Origin: Hyalangium gracile
GTDB lineage: Bacteria > Myxococcota > Myxococcia > Myxococcales > Myxococcaceae
NCBI RefSeq assembly: GCF_020103725.1
Contig: NZ_JAHXBG010000009.1
Coordinates: forward strand, 1 to 64,000
Direction: 5' to 3'
Length of the DNA: 64,000 nucleotides
Part shown: positions 23,896 through 34,806 of the stretch, piece by piece
Layout: the number at the start of each line of letters is the position of its first letter
How positions within the stretch are numbered: position 1 is the stretch's first letter
The notes under the pieces: generated by a model
Database searches by the model: none
What the model was told of the DNA's origin: nothing
What the model saw: only the letters and a program-made list of their open reading frames with translations
Program-made: the position numbers and the translations under genes

Positions 23896-24997
23896 GCGCC
23901 GCCTCCTGAGCCGTCACCGTGGGAGCCGCCACCAGGCGCCCCTCCGGGCTGAAGGCGAACAGCCGGCTCGGCGAGGCGAAGAGCTCCAGCTGCGTGCCGT
24001 ACGGGTGCCGGTGGATGCCCTCCACCTGCGCGGTGAGCGAGAGCCGCTCGTGCGTCGCGTGGATGAGCGTCTCCGAGCCGCTGATCTCCTCCACCTCCAC
24101 CCGCGCCGGCAGCCGCACATCCGTGTCCGACGCGGGAGCCAGCCGCAGGTGGTGGGCGCGCAGGCCCAGCCGGTAGCGGCCAGGCGCCAGGGCCCGCAGG
24201 TGCCCGCTCAGGGGCAGGGCCACCTCCGCCGACAGCCGCGCCTCGGCGCCGGACACCTCCACCTCCCACAGGTTCATCTGCGGATCGCTGAAGACCTGGC
24301 CCACCCGCTCGGTGGCGGGCGACTGGTAGACGTCCAGCGTGGGCCCCACCTGGAGCAGCCGGCCCTCGTGCAGCACCGCGGTGCGCCCACCCAGCAGCAG
24401 CGCCTCGGTGGGCTCGGTGGTGGCGTAGACGATGACGGCGGGCCGATCCTTGAAGATCTGCCGCATCTCCGTGCGCAGCTCCTCGCGCAGCTTGTAGTCC
24501 AGGTTGGCCAGCGGCTCGTCCAGCAGCAGCAGCGAGGCGTCCTTCACCAGCGCGCGCGCCATGGCCGTGCGCTGCTGCTGCCCGCCGCTCAGCTCCGCCG
24601 GCAGCCGCGCCAGGAAGGGCTCCAGGCGGAGCACCGCCGCCGTGTCCCGCACCCGCTTGTCGATCTCCTGCTTGCTCAGCCTGCCGGCCAGCCGCAGCGG
24701 CGAGGCAATGTTCTCGTACACCGTGAGCGAGGGGTAGTTGACGAACTGCTGGTACACCATGGCCACGTTGCGGCGACGCACGTCCCACTGCGTCACGTCC
24801 ACCCCGTCGAAGCGGATGGCGCCCGAGGTCGGCCGGTCCAGGCCGGCCATCAGCCGCAGCAGCGACGTCTTCCCCGCGCGCGTGCGGCCCAGCAGGATGT
24901 TGAATGAGCCCGGCTCGAGTCGGAGCTCGATGTCCGCGAGGTACATCTCCCCGCCGACCACCCGGCCAACCCTGTCGAGCTCGATGCCTTGCTTCAA
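23882..24997 (-). CDS. glpS: ABC transporter ATP-binding protein (GlpS-like), first gene of the operon
   Basis: This 371-residue ATPase has a Walker A variant GRTRAGKTS, the canonical signature LSGGQQQR, Walker B LLLLDEP and the D-loop LANLD, plus a C-terminal regulatory domain. The GRTxAGKT variant is typical of the first ATPase in glpSTPQV operons. It heads a six-gene minus-strand operon with very short gaps or overlaps. No glpK, glpD or glpR gene lies next to it, so the kinase and dehydrogenase must be elsewhere. The region 24998-25279 upstream holds the promoter area and an inverted repeat at 25171-25212. Confidence 0.87.
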   Translation of the reverse strand: MKQGIELDRVGRVVGGEMYLADIELRLEPGSFNILLGRTRAGKTSLLRLMAGLDRPTSGAIRFDGVDVTQWDVRRRNVAMVYQQFVNYPSLTVYENIASPLRLAGRLSKQEIDKRVRDTAAVLRLEPFLARLPAELSGGQQQRTAMARALVKDASLLLLDEPLANLDYKLREELRTEMRQIFKDRPAVIVYATTEPTEALLLGGRTAVLHEGRLLQVGPTLDVYQSPATERVGQVFSDPQMNLWEVEVSGAEARLSAEVALPLSGHLRALAPGRYRLGLRAHHLRLAPASDTDVRLPARVEVEEISGSETLIHATHERLSLTAQVEGIHRHPYGTQLELFASPSRLFAFSPEGRLVAAPTVTAQEAAHGSH

Positions 24998-25170
24998 CCG
25001 GCTCCCCTCGGTGGACGCGCTGCGTTGCGGGCGGCGAATCTAGGGGGAGCCTCGAGCGGGAGCCAGTTTTGAATAGCGACGTCCCAGGTCACGCCGCGGC
25101 GCGGCGTCCGGCCCCCTCTCGGGGTCCCCCCGACCCTCACTCTCCGTCCGACGTGGCAGCAGGGTTACAA

Positions 25171-25212
25171 CAGGGCCGTTCGAGCGGGCTCCACTACCGA
25201 ACGGCAGCCCTG
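25171..25212. promoter_or_regulatory. inverted repeat in the divergent glp/ampG promoter region
   Basis: The 8-bp arms GCCGTTCG (25175-25182) and CGAACGGC (25198-25205) face each other across 15 bases. CAGGG and CCCTG lie just outside them. The repeat lies between the divergent glpS-like and ampG-like genes, about 70-175 bp from each start. It could be an operator or a leader hairpin; nothing else in 24998-25279 looks like a gene. Confidence 0.35.
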
Positions 25213-25279
25213 TCCCAGGACGAGCGAGCGAACACTCGGCCTCGGGCGGCAACGTGCGAAGTGAAGCGGAGGGCGTAGA

Positions 25280-26686
25280 GTGCGCTCCTCGGTCCTACCT
25301 ATGTCCTTCGTCTCTTCCCTCACCGCCATGATGCGGAACCCTCGCGCGAGGCTGATGCTCGCGCTGGGCTTCTCGTCCGGTCTCCCGCTCTACCTCGTTG
25401 GCAGCACCCTGAGGGCGTGGATGACGAACGAGGGCATCTCGCTGGCGAAGATTGGCCTCTTCGGGCTCGTGGGCACTGCCTACGCCTGCAAGTTCGCCTG
25501 GTCGCCCTTGATGGACCGCTACTTCCCGCCGTTCCTGGGCCGCAGGCGCGGATGGATGCTGGTGACCCAGGTGCTGCTGGCCCTGGGCCTCTTCGCCATG
25601 GGCCAGGTGAACCCCCGCACCGACGCGGTGCTCATGGCCGCCTTCGCCGCCCTGGTGGCGTTCTTCTCGGCCAGCCAGGACATCGCCGCGGACGCCTACC
25701 GCACCGAGCTGCTCGAGGAGACCGACGCGGATCGCGCCTTCGGCATCACCACGTTCACCCTCGGCTACCGCATCGGCATGGTCTTCGCCATGGCCGTGGC
25801 GCTCATCCTGTCCGATGTCATCGGCTGGAAGGGCAGCTATACCGTCATGGCCGCGCTGATGTCCGTGGGCATCATCGCCACCCTGCGAGCCCCCGAACCC
25901 AAGGTGGAGCGCCCACCCCACACCTGGGCCTCGGCCGTGGTGCACCCCTTCCTGGACTTCTTCCGGCGCTACAGCCGGGAGCGCCCAGCGGCCTTGAACC
26001 CGGTGCTGGGCTTCCTGCAGCGCTACTGGCTGGCGCTCGTCATCCTGCTCTTCCTCATGCTGTTCCGCGTGGGTGACGGCTTCATGTCCCAGATGAACAC
26101 CACGTTCATCTTGAAGCAGGGCTTCACCAACTCGGAGGTGGGCGTCATCCAGAAGGGCGTGGGCATGACGGGCGCAATCCTCGGAGCGCTGACGGGCGGC
26201 CTGCTGGTGGCGACGCTCGGTGTCAGGCGGGGCCTGTTCCTGTTCGGCACGGCCCAGGCCCTCACCAACCTGCTCTACGTCGGGCTCGGCATGGTGGGGA
26301 AGAACTCCCTGTTCCTGGCGCTCACTGTCGGGCTGGACAACTTCAGCGGCGGCATGGGCGGAGCCACCATCACCGTCTTCAGCACGGCGCTGTGCAGCAA
26401 GAAGTTCTCCATCACCCAGTACGCCCTGCTCTCCAGCCTGGCCGCGGTGCCCATGCAGGTGCTGGGTGCCAGCTCGGGTATCCTCGTCGAGAGCGTGGGC
26501 TGGAACAGCTTCTTCCTGCTCACCGCGCTGGCCATGGGCCCCGCGCTGCTCGTGCTGATGCTGATTCCCCGCGACGTGGGCACGTCCGCCCAGCCCGAGG
26601 CCGCCGCCGAGCAGCTCACCCGCCCGACCCTGGCTCCCGAGGCCGCCGCCGAGCTGGCCTCGGCGGCCAAGAAGAGCGCCGGCTGA
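25280..26686 (+). CDS. ampG: AmpG-family muropeptide MFS transporter
   Basis: This protein of about 468 residues belongs to the major facilitator superfamily and has roughly 12-14 membrane helices. The opening NPRARLMLALGFSSGLPLYL and the following TLRAWMTNEGISLAKIGLF match AmpG permeases, as do the SASQDIAADAYRTELL and the middle GFTNSEVGVIQKG segments. AmpG brings GlcNAc-anhydroMurNAc peptides into the cytoplasm for cell-wall recycling. The GTG at 25280 is preferred because GGAGGG lies six bases upstream; an ATG at 25301 would remove seven residues. Its 3' end meets the MBL gene with only 15 bp between. Confidence 0.87.
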   Translation: MRSSVLPMSFVSSLTAMMRNPRARLMLALGFSSGLPLYLVGSTLRAWMTNEGISLAKIGLFGLVGTAYACKFAWSPLMDRYFPPFLGRRRGWMLVTQVLLALGLFAMGQVNPRTDAVLMAAFAALVAFFSASQDIAADAYRTELLEETDADRAFGITTFTLGYRIGMVFAMAVALILSDVIGWKGSYTVMAALMSVGIIATLRAPEPKVERPPHTWASAVVHPFLDFFRRYSRERPAALNPVLGFLQRYWLALVILLFLMLFRVGDGFMSQMNTTFILKQGFTNSEVGVIQKGVGMTGAILGALTGGLLVATLGVRRGLFLFGTAQALTNLLYVGLGMVGKNSLFLALTVGLDNFSGGMGGATITVFSTALCSKKFSITQYALLSSLAAVPMQVLGASSGILVESVGWNSFFLLTALAMGPALLVLMLIPRDVGTSAQPEAAAEQLTRPTLAPEAAAELASAAKKSAG

Positions 26687-26701
26687 GCGCGGCGCGTCCG
26701 G

Positions 26702-27679
26702 CTACTTCGCGGTGACGCAGCCCGGGGTGCCCCCGAAGAACTTCTTCCACGCCTCGCGGTCGTGCGCGGGCAGGAAGTGGAGCTCCGGGACCAGCTCGTG
26801 GAGCTGGGAGAGCTTCGCCACCGCGGCCTTCGCCTCGCCGCTGTCCGTGTCCGTGAAGAACTGCATGACGGTGCTCTTGGGCAGGCGCCGCTCGATGGAC
26901 TCGGTGAGGTTGACCGTGTCTCCCACGTGCACCAGCCGCTTCGTGGGGGACAGGTTGACGAAGGTGGCGATGCTGCCCGGCGTGTGTCCCGGAATCTTCG
27001 TCACCACGAGCACGCCATCCCCGAAGAAGTCGAAGCTCTCGTCGAAGGTCTCATAGGGCTTCGGCTCGAAGGCCATCGCCGTCATCCGTCCCTCCACCGC
27101 CCTGGCCTGCTCCAGCACGACGGCCTCGTCATGCGCGCGGATGAGCTCCAGCTCCTCGGGAGGCAGCCACACCGGCACCTGGGTGAGCTCCACCATGCCG
27201 CCCAGGTGGTCCTGGTGCGCGTGCGAGGCGATGAACCCCTTCAACCCGGCCGGCGTGGCCCCGACACGCTGGAGCGCCTGGGTCGCCGTGGATGCATCCC
27301 GGAGTCCCCCGAGGGCAATCTTCGTGAAGAGCCGCTGCAGGAGCGGCCGGCCCTTCGTCTCCTCGAGCACGTTCGGGCTGTAGCCGGCGTCGATGAGCAC
27401 CTCGCCCTTGGGGTGCCGCACGAGCAGCCCGGAGGCGGTGTTCCTCCAGGTGGCGGTGCGCGTCAGGCCCGCCGTGCCCATCTGCCCCCAGACGTCACTG
27501 CGCGAGAACTCCAGCCAGCACACCTCCACCCGCGGGAGCGCATCCAGCTTCGGCGCGGCGCGGGCGTGGGCCGGCGCGGGGGACAGCTCCGCGGTCAGGA
27601 GCTTGATGCCCCCCGCGATGAGCCCGAGCACGACGAGCGCGCCCAGGAGACGTCCCCAGCGAATCCTCACTCTGGCCAT
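26702..27679 (-). CDS. membrane-anchored MBL-fold metallo-hydrolase
   Basis: This protein of about 325 residues has an N-terminal hydrophobic segment (LLGALVVLGLIAGGIKLL) that is an uncleaved anchor or a signal peptide. The MBL domain has the zinc motif SHAHQDHLGG, then GHTPGS, GDTVN and PAHDR, so all metal ligands appear present. The substrate is unknown; lactonase-like or other hydrolase activity is possible. The listed ATG was chosen because it precedes MARVRIRWG and the anchor. An ATG at 27694 adds five residues, and neither has a clear Shine-Dalgarno. It is divergent from mtnP, and the shared region contains a 29-bp palindrome. Confidence 0.82.
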   Translation of the reverse strand: MARVRIRWGRLLGALVVLGLIAGGIKLLTAELSPAPAHARAAPKLDALPRVEVCWLEFSRSDVWGQMGTAGLTRTATWRNTASGLLVRHPKGEVLIDAGYSPNVLEETKGRPLLQRLFTKIALGGLRDASTATQALQRVGATPAGLKGFIASHAHQDHLGGMVELTQVPVWLPPEELELIRAHDEAVVLEQARAVEGRMTAMAFEPKPYETFDESFDFFGDGVLVVTKIPGHTPGSIATFVNLSPTKRLVHVGDTVNLTESIERRLPKSTVMQFFTDTDSGEAKAAVAKLSQLHELVPELHFLPAHDREAWKKFFGGTPGCVTAK

Positions 27680-27747
27680 GCCGCTGCATAGCACCGAGGT
27701 GGGGCTCGCTTGAACCGGCCAGACGCCCCCTCCGGGCGCGGCCTGTC

Positions 27748-27776
27748 CGAACTGGTCTGCTTGTCATACCAGTTCG
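27748..27776. repeat. copy 2 of the 29-bp palindromic repeat
   Basis: These 29 bases are identical to 13455-13483, with arms CGAACTGGT and ACCAGTTCG. This copy lies in the divergent region between the MBL hydrolase gene and mtnP, about 120 bp before the mtnP start. That position would suit an operator for a GntR-like regulator, but the other copy lies between convergent genes, which favours a dispersed repeat. Confidence 0.65.
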
Positions 27777-27893
27777 TGGCTCCTCGGACCGGCCCGGGGG
27801 CGCGGGCCTTCTTGTGCCTTCGCTGTTGCCTCTCCGAGGCGTGCCGGGAAGACTGCCCCTCCGAACCCCGCACCTCTCGCCCGGAGCCTGCCC

Positions 27894-28778
<885 letters not shown>

Positions 28779-28841
28779 ACGTGCCGGGTACTTGCATCCG
28801 CTCACTCGGGGCGAATAAAGCAGCGGGCCACAAGGAGACTC

Positions 28842-29915
28842 ATGCCCTCTGCCTTCACTCGAGTTCTAGGGAGCGGTTTCGTCGTCGGGGAGCACTGCGT
28901 CAAGAACGAGACGCTGTCCAAGATCTGCGACACTTCGGACGACTGGATCCGCGAGCGCACCGGTATCGAGCAGCGGTACTTCGTCGAGGAGGGGGTCGCC
29001 ACGAGCGATCTCGGCGTCCGGGCGGCCCGCAAGGCGCTCGAGGATGCGAAGGTGGCGCCCGAGCAGATCGACTACATCGTCTTCGCCACGATGACGCCGG
29101 ACTACTACTTCCCGGGCTGTGGCGGCCTGCTCCAGGCGAAGCTGGGGCTGAGCAACGTGCCGGCGCTGGACATCCGCCAGCAGTGCAGCGGCTTCATCTA
29201 TGGCCTGCAGGTCTGTGACGCACTGCTCCGTTCCGGGGCGGCCACGCGCATCCTCTTCGTGGGAGCCGAGGTCCACACCGGCTTCATGCCCTGGTCCAAG
29301 CAGGCGTTCGACCTCATCACGGGCAAGGCGGAGGGAGTGCTCCCGAAGGAGGAGCACGACTTCAACACGAAATTCCGGGACCGGACGTCGCTGTTCGGCG
29401 ACGCGGCGGGCGCGCTGGTGCTGGGCCCCACGGACAACCAGGAGCGGGGCCTGCTGGGCTTCGTGCTGCACTCGGACGGGAGCAAGGCGGAGAGCCTGTA
29501 CGTGTCGTCTGCGGGCTTCGCCTACCGGCCGTACGTGGGCGGCGACACGCACATCCGCGAGGCGCGCTACGTGCCGACGATGGATGGGCGCACGGTGTAC
29601 AAGATGGCCGTGTCGAAGATGCCCGAGGCCGTGAACGAGGTGTGCCAGAAGGTCGGCGTGACGGTGGATGACATCTCCATGCTGATCGCCCACCAGGCCA
29701 ACCTGCGCATCAACGAGGCGGTGCAGAAGGCGCTCAAGCTGCCGGACGAGCGCGTCTACAACAACATCCAGCGCTACGGGAACACCACCGCGGCGACCAT
29801 CCCCATCGCCTATGACGAGTGCCGCCGCAGCGGCAAGGTGAAGGCTGGAGACCTGGTGTGCTTCGTGGGCCTGGGCGCCGGGTTCCACTGGGGTGCGGCG
29901 CTGATGCGCGAGTAG
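28842..29915 (+). CDS. fabH: 3-oxoacyl-ACP synthase III (FabH-like)
   Basis: This 357-residue thiolase-fold condensing enzyme has the catalytic triad Cys115 (DIRQQCSGF), His284 (IAHQANLRI) and Asn314 (RYGNTTAA). It is longer than the usual roughly 320 residues because of an insert near 165-190 ([19 protein letters not shown]). FabH starts fatty-acid synthesis by condensing acyl-CoA with malonyl-ACP. A relative used for a special acyl chain (for example iso-branched lipids, common in myxobacteria) is equally possible. It lies between mtnP and mtnA, 28 bp before mtnA, which is unexpected. AAGGAG precedes the ATG. Confidence 0.88.
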   Translation: MPSAFTRVLGSGFVVGEHCVKNETLSKICDTSDDWIRERTGIEQRYFVEEGVATSDLGVRAARKALEDAKVAPEQIDYIVFATMTPDYYFPGCGGLLQAKLGLSNVPALDIRQQCSGFIYGLQVCDALLRSGAATRILFVGAEVHTGFMPWSKQAFDLITGKAEGVLPKEEHDFNTKFRDRTSLFGDAAGALVLGPTDNQERGLLGFVLHSDGSKAESLYVSSAGFAYRPYVGGDTHIREARYVPTMDGRTVYKMAVSKMPEAVNEVCQKVGVTVDDISMLIAHQANLRINEAVQKALKLPDERVYNNIQRYGNTTAATIPIAYDECRRSGKVKAGDLVCFVGLGAGFHWGAALMRE

Positions 29916-29943
29916 CCGTCGTCCCCAGCTCGAGGAGAAACCA

Positions 29944-31053
29944 ATGAAGGTTCATGGCCAGCCGATGCGCACCATCTGGGTCGAGCCCGACGGCTGGTCC
30001 GTGGGCATCATCGACCAGACGCGTCTGCCGCACGCCTTCGTGACGCTGCGGCTCACCACCATGGAGGAGGTGGCCCATGCCATCCGCTCCATGCAGGTGC
30101 GAGGCGCTCCACTCATCGGCGCCGCCGCTGCTTATGGCGTGTGCCTGGCCCTGCGCGTGGATGCGTCCGACGGAGCGCTGGAGAAGTCCTGCGCCGCGCT
30201 GGCGGCCACCCGACCTACCGCCATCAACCTGCACTGGGCCCTGGAGGAGATGCGCCGGGCCCTCCGGCCGCTCTCTGCCCCCGAGCGTGTCGCCGCGGCC
30301 TACCGGCGCGCCGCGGCCATCGCAGACGAGGACGTGGCCATCAACCGGAGCATCGGCTCCAACGGCCTGCCGCTCCTTCAGGCCGCCTGGGAGCGCAAGG
30401 GCAAGAAGGGTCGGCTCAACGTCCTCACCCACTGCAACGCGGGCTGGCTCGCCACCGTGGACTGGGGCACCGCCCTCTCGCCCATCTACCTCGCCCACGA
30501 GGCGGGCCTCCCCGTGCATGTCTGGGTCGATGAGACGCGGCCGCGGAACCAGGGCGCCAGCCTCACCGCCTGGGAGCTGGGCCAGCACGGCGTGCCCCAC
30601 ACCGTCATCGCCGACAACGTGGGCGGCCACCTCATGCAGCACGGCGAGGTGGACCTGTGCATCGTCGGCACCGACCGGACCACCGCTCGCGGCGATGTGG
30701 CGAACAAGATCGGCACCTACCTGAAGGCCCTCGCCGCCAAGGACAACGGCGTGCCCTTCTACGTGGCGCTGCCTTCTCCCACCATCGACTGGACGCTCGA
30801 GGATGGCGTGCGCGACATCCCCATCGAGCAGCGCGAGGGCGCCGAGCTCACCGACATCAGCGGGCGGCTGCCCTCCGGCGACGTCGTCACCGTGCGCATC
30901 ACGCCCCCGGGCAGCCCCGCCGCAAACTATGGCTTCGATGTGACTCCGGCCCGGCTGGTGACGGCGCTCGTCACCGAGCGCGGAGTGTGCGCAGCCTCCC
31001 CCGAAGGACTGCGGTCGCTCTTCCCCGAGCGCTTCCGAGGAACCGGGACGTGA
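29944..31053 (+). CDS. mtnA: S-methyl-5-thioribose-1-phosphate isomerase
   Basis: This 369-residue enzyme of the eIF2B-like family turns 5-methylthioribose-1-phosphate into 5-methylthioribulose-1-phosphate. The catalytic Cys164 sits in THCNAGWLA and the general-acid Asp244 in [31 protein letters not shown] near the start and the [11 protein letters not shown] segment complete the family picture. AGGAG lies before the ATG. The stop overlaps the GTG start of the following class II aldolase (GTGA), so translation of the two is coupled. Confidence 0.95.
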   Translation: MKVHGQPMRTIWVEPDGWSVGIIDQTRLPHAFVTLRLTTMEEVAHAIRSMQVRGAPLIGAAAAYGVCLALRVDASDGALEKSCAALAATRPTAINLHWALEEMRRALRPLSAPERVAAAYRRAAAIADEDVAINRSIGSNGLPLLQAAWERKGKKGRLNVLTHCNAGWLATVDWGTALSPIYLAHEAGLPVHVWVDETRPRNQGASLTAWELGQHGVPHTVIADNVGGHLMQHGEVDLCIVGTDRTTARGDVANKIGTYLKALAAKDNGVPFYVALPSPTIDWTLEDGVRDIPIEQREGAELTDISGRLPSGDVVTVRITPPGSPAANYGFDVTPARLVTALVTERGVCAASPEGLRSLFPERFRGTGT

Positions 31054-31700
31054 GCCCCCTGCCGCACCTGTGGCAGCGTGAGGCCATCATCGCCACCGCT
31101 CGGCGGCTGAACCCTTCCGGGCTCAATCAGGGCACCTCCGGCAACCTCGGCCACCGCGTGGAGGACGGCTTCCTCGTCACTCCCACCGGCATGGACTACG
31201 ACTCGCTGCGTCCCGAGGACATCGTCTTCATGCGCTTCGATGGGAGCTCGGAGGGACCGAGGCTTCCCTCCTCCGAGTGGCGATTCCACCGGGACATCCT
31301 CGTGGCGCGGCCCGAGGTCCAGGCCGTGCTCCACACCCACTCCCTGCACAGCACGGCGCTCGCGTGCCTGCGCCGTGGCATTCCGCCCTTCCATTACATG
31401 GTGGCCGTGGCCGGAGGCACCGACATCCGCTGCGCGCCCTACGCCACCTTCGGGACCGAGGAGCTGTCCCGTCACGCCGTGGCCGCGCTCGAGGGGCGCA
31501 AGGCGTGCCTCCTGGCCAACCACGGGCTGATCACCGTGGGCGCGGACCTGGCCGGAGCCTTCAAGCTGGCCGTCGAAGTCGAGACCCTCGCCGCCATGTA
31601 CCTTCGGGCACTCCAGGTGGGCGAGCCCGTGCTCCTCGATGACGCCGAGATGGCCGTAGTATTGGAGAAGTTCCGGACCTACGGGCAGCAAAAGAGGTGA
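31050..31700 (+). CDS. class II aldolase family protein, probable methylthioribulose-1-phosphate processing enzyme
   Basis: This 216-residue zinc enzyme of the FucA/AraD/MtnB fold has the [12 protein letters not shown] substrate loop, the Glu of SSEWRFH and the [11 protein letters not shown] metal ligands, and a later His in LANHGLI. In the salvage context it could be MtnB (a dehydratase) or an Ald2-like aldolase that gives DHAP and methylthioacetaldehyde. No mtnC or mtnD lies nearby, so the DHAP-shunt option deserves weight. It starts with GTG overlapping the mtnA stop and ends six bases before the next gene. Confidence 0.85.
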   Translation: MSPLPHLWQREAIIATARRLNPSGLNQGTSGNLGHRVEDGFLVTPTGMDYDSLRPEDIVFMRFDGSSEGPRLPSSEWRFHRDILVARPEVQAVLHTHSLHSTALACLRRGIPPFHYMVAVAGGTDIRCAPYATFGTEELSRHAVAALEGRKACLLANHGLITVGADLAGAFKLAVEVETLAAMYLRALQVGEPVLLDDAEMAVVLEKFRTYGQQKR

Positions 31701-31705
31701 CCCAC

Positions 31706-33943
31706 ATGCGCCAGGCCTCCAGTCGAGCTCAGCGGAGTCTCCTTCCGATGGGCCTTGGGAACTCACGGCCTCACCTGGGACTCCTGGCGCTGATGTGTGG
31801 CCTCACGCTCGCCCTCGCGGCCTGCGACGACGACCCGCCGAACACGGGGGAGCCGGACAGCGGAGTCCCGAGTCCAAGCCCTGACGCCGGTCCCGATGGC
31901 GGCACGAGCTCCGAAACGGACGCCGGCAGTGACGGCGGAGTGCTCCCCAACCCGGACGCAGGCACCGATGGCGGCATGAACCCCACCGTCGACGCCGGCA
32001 GCGATGGCGGAGTCACTCCCATTCCGGACGGCGGGACGGACGGCGGAACGCCTCCCCAGGCCTGCGGCGATCTCGTCGAGGACAACGTGCTGACGCGCTG
32101 GTCCGCCTGGTCCGAGGACAACGCCGTGACGAACCTGAGCACGCTCGGAGCGCCCGACGTGGTTCGCGGCACCAGCTCACTGCGTGCCGTCACCCAGTCC
32201 GGCTTCGACTTCGCCCTGCGCTACACGCCTGCTGGCGGCACGATGAATGTCTCCAGCGCCGCGCAGCTGCGCTTCGCCATCCGCGCGCTCAACACCACGC
32301 CCACCGGCTGGCAGGGCAACTTCCCCGTGGTGGTGCTCCAGGACTCGACCGGCAAGCGGCGCACGTACACCCCCAGCCGCCAGTTCCTCGGCCGCGACGG
32401 CGCCAGCTGGGTACCCATCACCCTCCCCCTGGCGGGCGATGCCACCTGGAGCCTCTCCGGCAGCGCGGTGAACCTGGCGGCCCTGAGCCGCGTGGAGCTC
32501 CACGCGGACACCTGGGAGTCCGGCTTCACCCTGGACGTGGACGCCATGAGCTTCGAGCAGGCGCAGACCGTCTGCTCCCTCGAGTGCCCCAACGCCTGCA
32601 GCGGCCGCGGCACCTGCGACGCCACCATCCTCGCCTGCACCTGCGACCTGGGCTACGGCGGCCCCGCCTGCGCCACCTGCGCCCCTGGCTTCGTCTCGCA
32701 GAACGGCACCTGCGTGCTGCCCAATGACGCCAACCACTCCGAGTGGCCCAACGCCACCAGCAAGGCCAACAGCGACACCTGGCTCCAGGTCCACCACGCC
32801 CAGCTCCAGACGCTCAAGCCCAAGGTGCTGGCGCTCAACTTCGTCAACCCGAGCAACCCCACCCAGGTCTCCCAGCTCATCTCCCAGCTCATCAGCGCGT
32901 TCGCCGAGGGCTCCAAGGTCCAGGGCTCCAAGAACGCGTCGGCGCCCGCGCAGCTCCAGTACCAGCTGGCCAAACCCATCCTGGACCTGCGGGACGGAGT
33001 GAACGGCCGTCCGCCGCCGCCCTCGGGGTACGCGTACGAGAACAGCACCCTCTTCCCGCGCCGGCCCCAGAGCGAGCCCGGCGGCTGGCGCTTCGACTAC
33101 GCCACCCTCTTCGAGCAGGGCTTCGCCCAGCACTACGGCTATCGGGATCCGGCCAACGCCAGCCGCTACCTCACCCTGTGCGAGCTGGTGGACCGTGGAG
33201 AGATCCACGAGCTGTGGGTCATCGGCTCGGGGGATGTGCCGGACGTGAACGCGGCGGAGGTGCTGGAGTCCAAGCCGCGCTACACGCGCACCGGCAACCG
33301 CATCCCCAACGCCGTGGAGCGCTGCGCGGGCAACGGGTGCTTCGACGAGGACGTGCCCTTCTGCGGCCGGAGCCTGCGCATCGGCTTCGTCAACTACAAC
33401 CGAGGCCCGGGCTGCTACGTGCACTCGCACGGCCACGGGCTGGAGTGGACCTCCAACAGCGGCGCGGTGCCCGCGCTGACGGAGTGGTTCACCCCGCTGG
33501 CCCGATTCGATCTCGACACGCGATACAGCCTGCCCTTCTCCAAGTGGTACGACATGGGCTGCGCCACCGAGCCGTGCCTGAGCTTCCCCTCCGCCACGAG
33601 CGCCCGCGTCGTCCACCAGGGCTCCACATACAACGTGAACCCGTACGACGCGGCCTGCGGCAACGTGCACTTCCCGCCCAACGGCGTCAGCCACTACGAC
33701 TACGGCAACGCCACCTCGGTGCGCACCTCGTGCTCCGGCTTCGGCCGCCACCAGGGAGCGGGCGGCACCGACGCCACCGAGCTCGTGAACAAGGACACCT
33801 GGGCCCGCTACCTGCCCCTGGCCAATGACTGCGGCGGCGAGTTCCTCGTCTGGTGGTTTCAGAACATGCCGGGCTACAACTCGGGACAGACCTACTCGGA
33901 TGGGAGGCCCATGCCCTCCCTCTGGCCGTTCTTCTTCTACTGA
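31706..33943 (+). CDS. large lipoprotein with Asp-Ala-Gly linker and EGF-like domain
   Basis: This 745-residue protein has a lipobox ALAAC (Cys40) and a linker of DAG-x-DGG repeats (about 55-120). A beta-rich domain of about 150 residues resembles carbohydrate-binding modules (VELHADTWESGFTLDVDAMSF). An EGF-like Cys cluster follows (CSGRGTCDATILACTC, then CATCAPGF), and then a roughly 400-residue C-terminal domain rich in Trp, Tyr and Cys that I cannot name. It ends in WPFFFY. Similar surface lipoproteins are common in myxobacteria. The ATG at 31706 has AAGAGG seven bases upstream; a later ATG at 31748 gives a more normal signal peptide length. It follows the aldolase closely but its role in that operon is unclear. 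Confidence 0.8.
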   Translation: MRQASSRAQRSLLPMGLGNSRPHLGLLALMCGLTLALAACDDDPPNTGEPDSGVPSPSPDAGPDGGTSSETDAGSDGGVLPNPDAGTDGGMNPTVDAGSDGGVTPIPDGGTDGGTPPQACGDLVEDNVLTRWSAWSEDNAVTNLSTLGAPDVVRGTSSLRAVTQSGFDFALRYTPAGGTMNVSSAAQLRFAIRALNTTPTGWQGNFPVVVLQDSTGKRRTYTPSRQFLGRDGASWVPITLPLAGDATWSLSGSAVNLAALSRVELHADTWESGFTLDVDAMSFEQAQTVCSLECPNACSGRGTCDATILACTCDLGYGGPACATCAPGFVSQNGTCVLPNDANHSEWPNATSKANSDTWLQVHHAQLQTLKPKVLALNFVNPSNPTQVSQLISQLISAFAEGSKVQGSKNASAPAQLQYQLAKPILDLRDGVNGRPPPPSGYAYENSTLFPRRPQSEPGGWRFDYATLFEQGFAQHYGYRDPANASRYLTLCELVDRGEIHELWVIGSGDVPDVNAAEVLESKPRYTRTGNRIPNAVERCAGNGCFDEDVPFCGRSLRIGFVNYNRGPGCYVHSHGHGLEWTSNSGAVPALTEWFTPLARFDLDTRYSLPFSKWYDMGCATEPCLSFPSATSARVVHQGSTYNVNPYDAACGNVHFPPNGVSHYDYGNATSVRTSCSGFGRHQGAGGTDATELVNKDTWARYLPLANDCGGEFLVWWFQNMPGYNSGQTYSDGRPMPSLWPFFFY

Positions 33944-34011
33944 CGACGCCAGCACTCAAAGGCCTGGAGTTCCGCACCCACCAGGCCTACGGTTCGCGCA
34001 CTTCGTGCACG

Positions 34012-34806
34012 ATGCGGCTTCGGACTTTTCCTCCCCAGGTCGAGCAGCTCGCACAGCTCTGGCGCGCGCAGGTCCTGACGACCTCTTCGTGGGTGCAGGT
34101 CGGTGAGCCGATTCCGGGAGCCGAGTCCGAGCCGTTCTTCGTTCGCTCCACGGACGGCTTCTCGGGCCTCGCCAAGCCTGGGACAAGCCAGCCTCCCGTC
34201 CACCGGCACCCCAGGGCGGCACACGAGAAGATCGCGGCGGACCTCGCCTACGAGCTGGGGCTTCCTGTCCCTCCCGTCATCCTTTGGAGAAGCGGACGCC
34301 CGGGGATGTCCATCTCCGCGCTCGCCTTTCCCCGGGCCCTGCCTTGGGGCGCCATCCCCCCTTCCATGGGAGGACAGCTGCTCCCTCGGCTCGCGCCCGT
34401 GGCTTCCGCCATGGCCGCCTTCGACTCATGGCTCGCGAACACGGATCGGCAGAATGACGGCAACCTGCTGCTGAGCGAGGACGACACCGTGACGCCTCCC
34501 GTGCTCCGGGTGGCCTACCTGGACTTCGCCAACTCGATGACTTATCGCTGGGCCCAGAACCAGCGGTGGCAACTCGATGATGCGGTCGCTTGTTATCCAG
34601 ACAGGATCCCCGTGGATGAGACGAGCTTGCGCGCCACCCTCCAGGAGATCGAGCAGTTCCCCAGAACGACGATTGAAGAGATCGTGACTAGAATCCCCGA
34701 GGACTTTCTATCGGTCGCACATCGGACCACCATTCTCGATGGGCTGCTGCACCGGCAATCGCGGGTTCGTGGGATGATGGCCACCGTATACCCGGGTATT
34801 CCATGA
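34012..34806 (+). CDS. HipA-like kinase-domain protein
   Basis: This 264-residue protein has the HipA-type kinase motifs: LAKPG near the N-terminus (ATP-binding Lys), FDSWLANTDRQNDGNLLL (catalytic Asp and Asn) and VAYLDFANS (Mg-binding Asp). It is shorter than E. coli HipA (about 440 residues) and fits the compact 'HipA_2' group. No HipB-type HTH gene lies next to it. Instead, its stop overlaps the ATG of a 180-residue partner (ATGA). It may phosphorylate a protein or small molecule. It is not safe to call it a persister toxin. Confidence 0.75.
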   Translation: MRLRTFPPQVEQLAQLWRAQVLTTSSWVQVGEPIPGAESEPFFVRSTDGFSGLAKPGTSQPPVHRHPRAAHEKIAADLAYELGLPVPPVILWRSGRPGMSISALAFPRALPWGAIPPSMGGQLLPRLAPVASAMAAFDSWLANTDRQNDGNLLLSEDDTVTPPVLRVAYLDFANSMTYRWAQNQRWQLDDAVACYPDRIPVDETSLRATLQEIEQFPRTTIEEIVTRIPEDFLSVAHRTTILDGLLHRQSRVRGMMATVYPGIP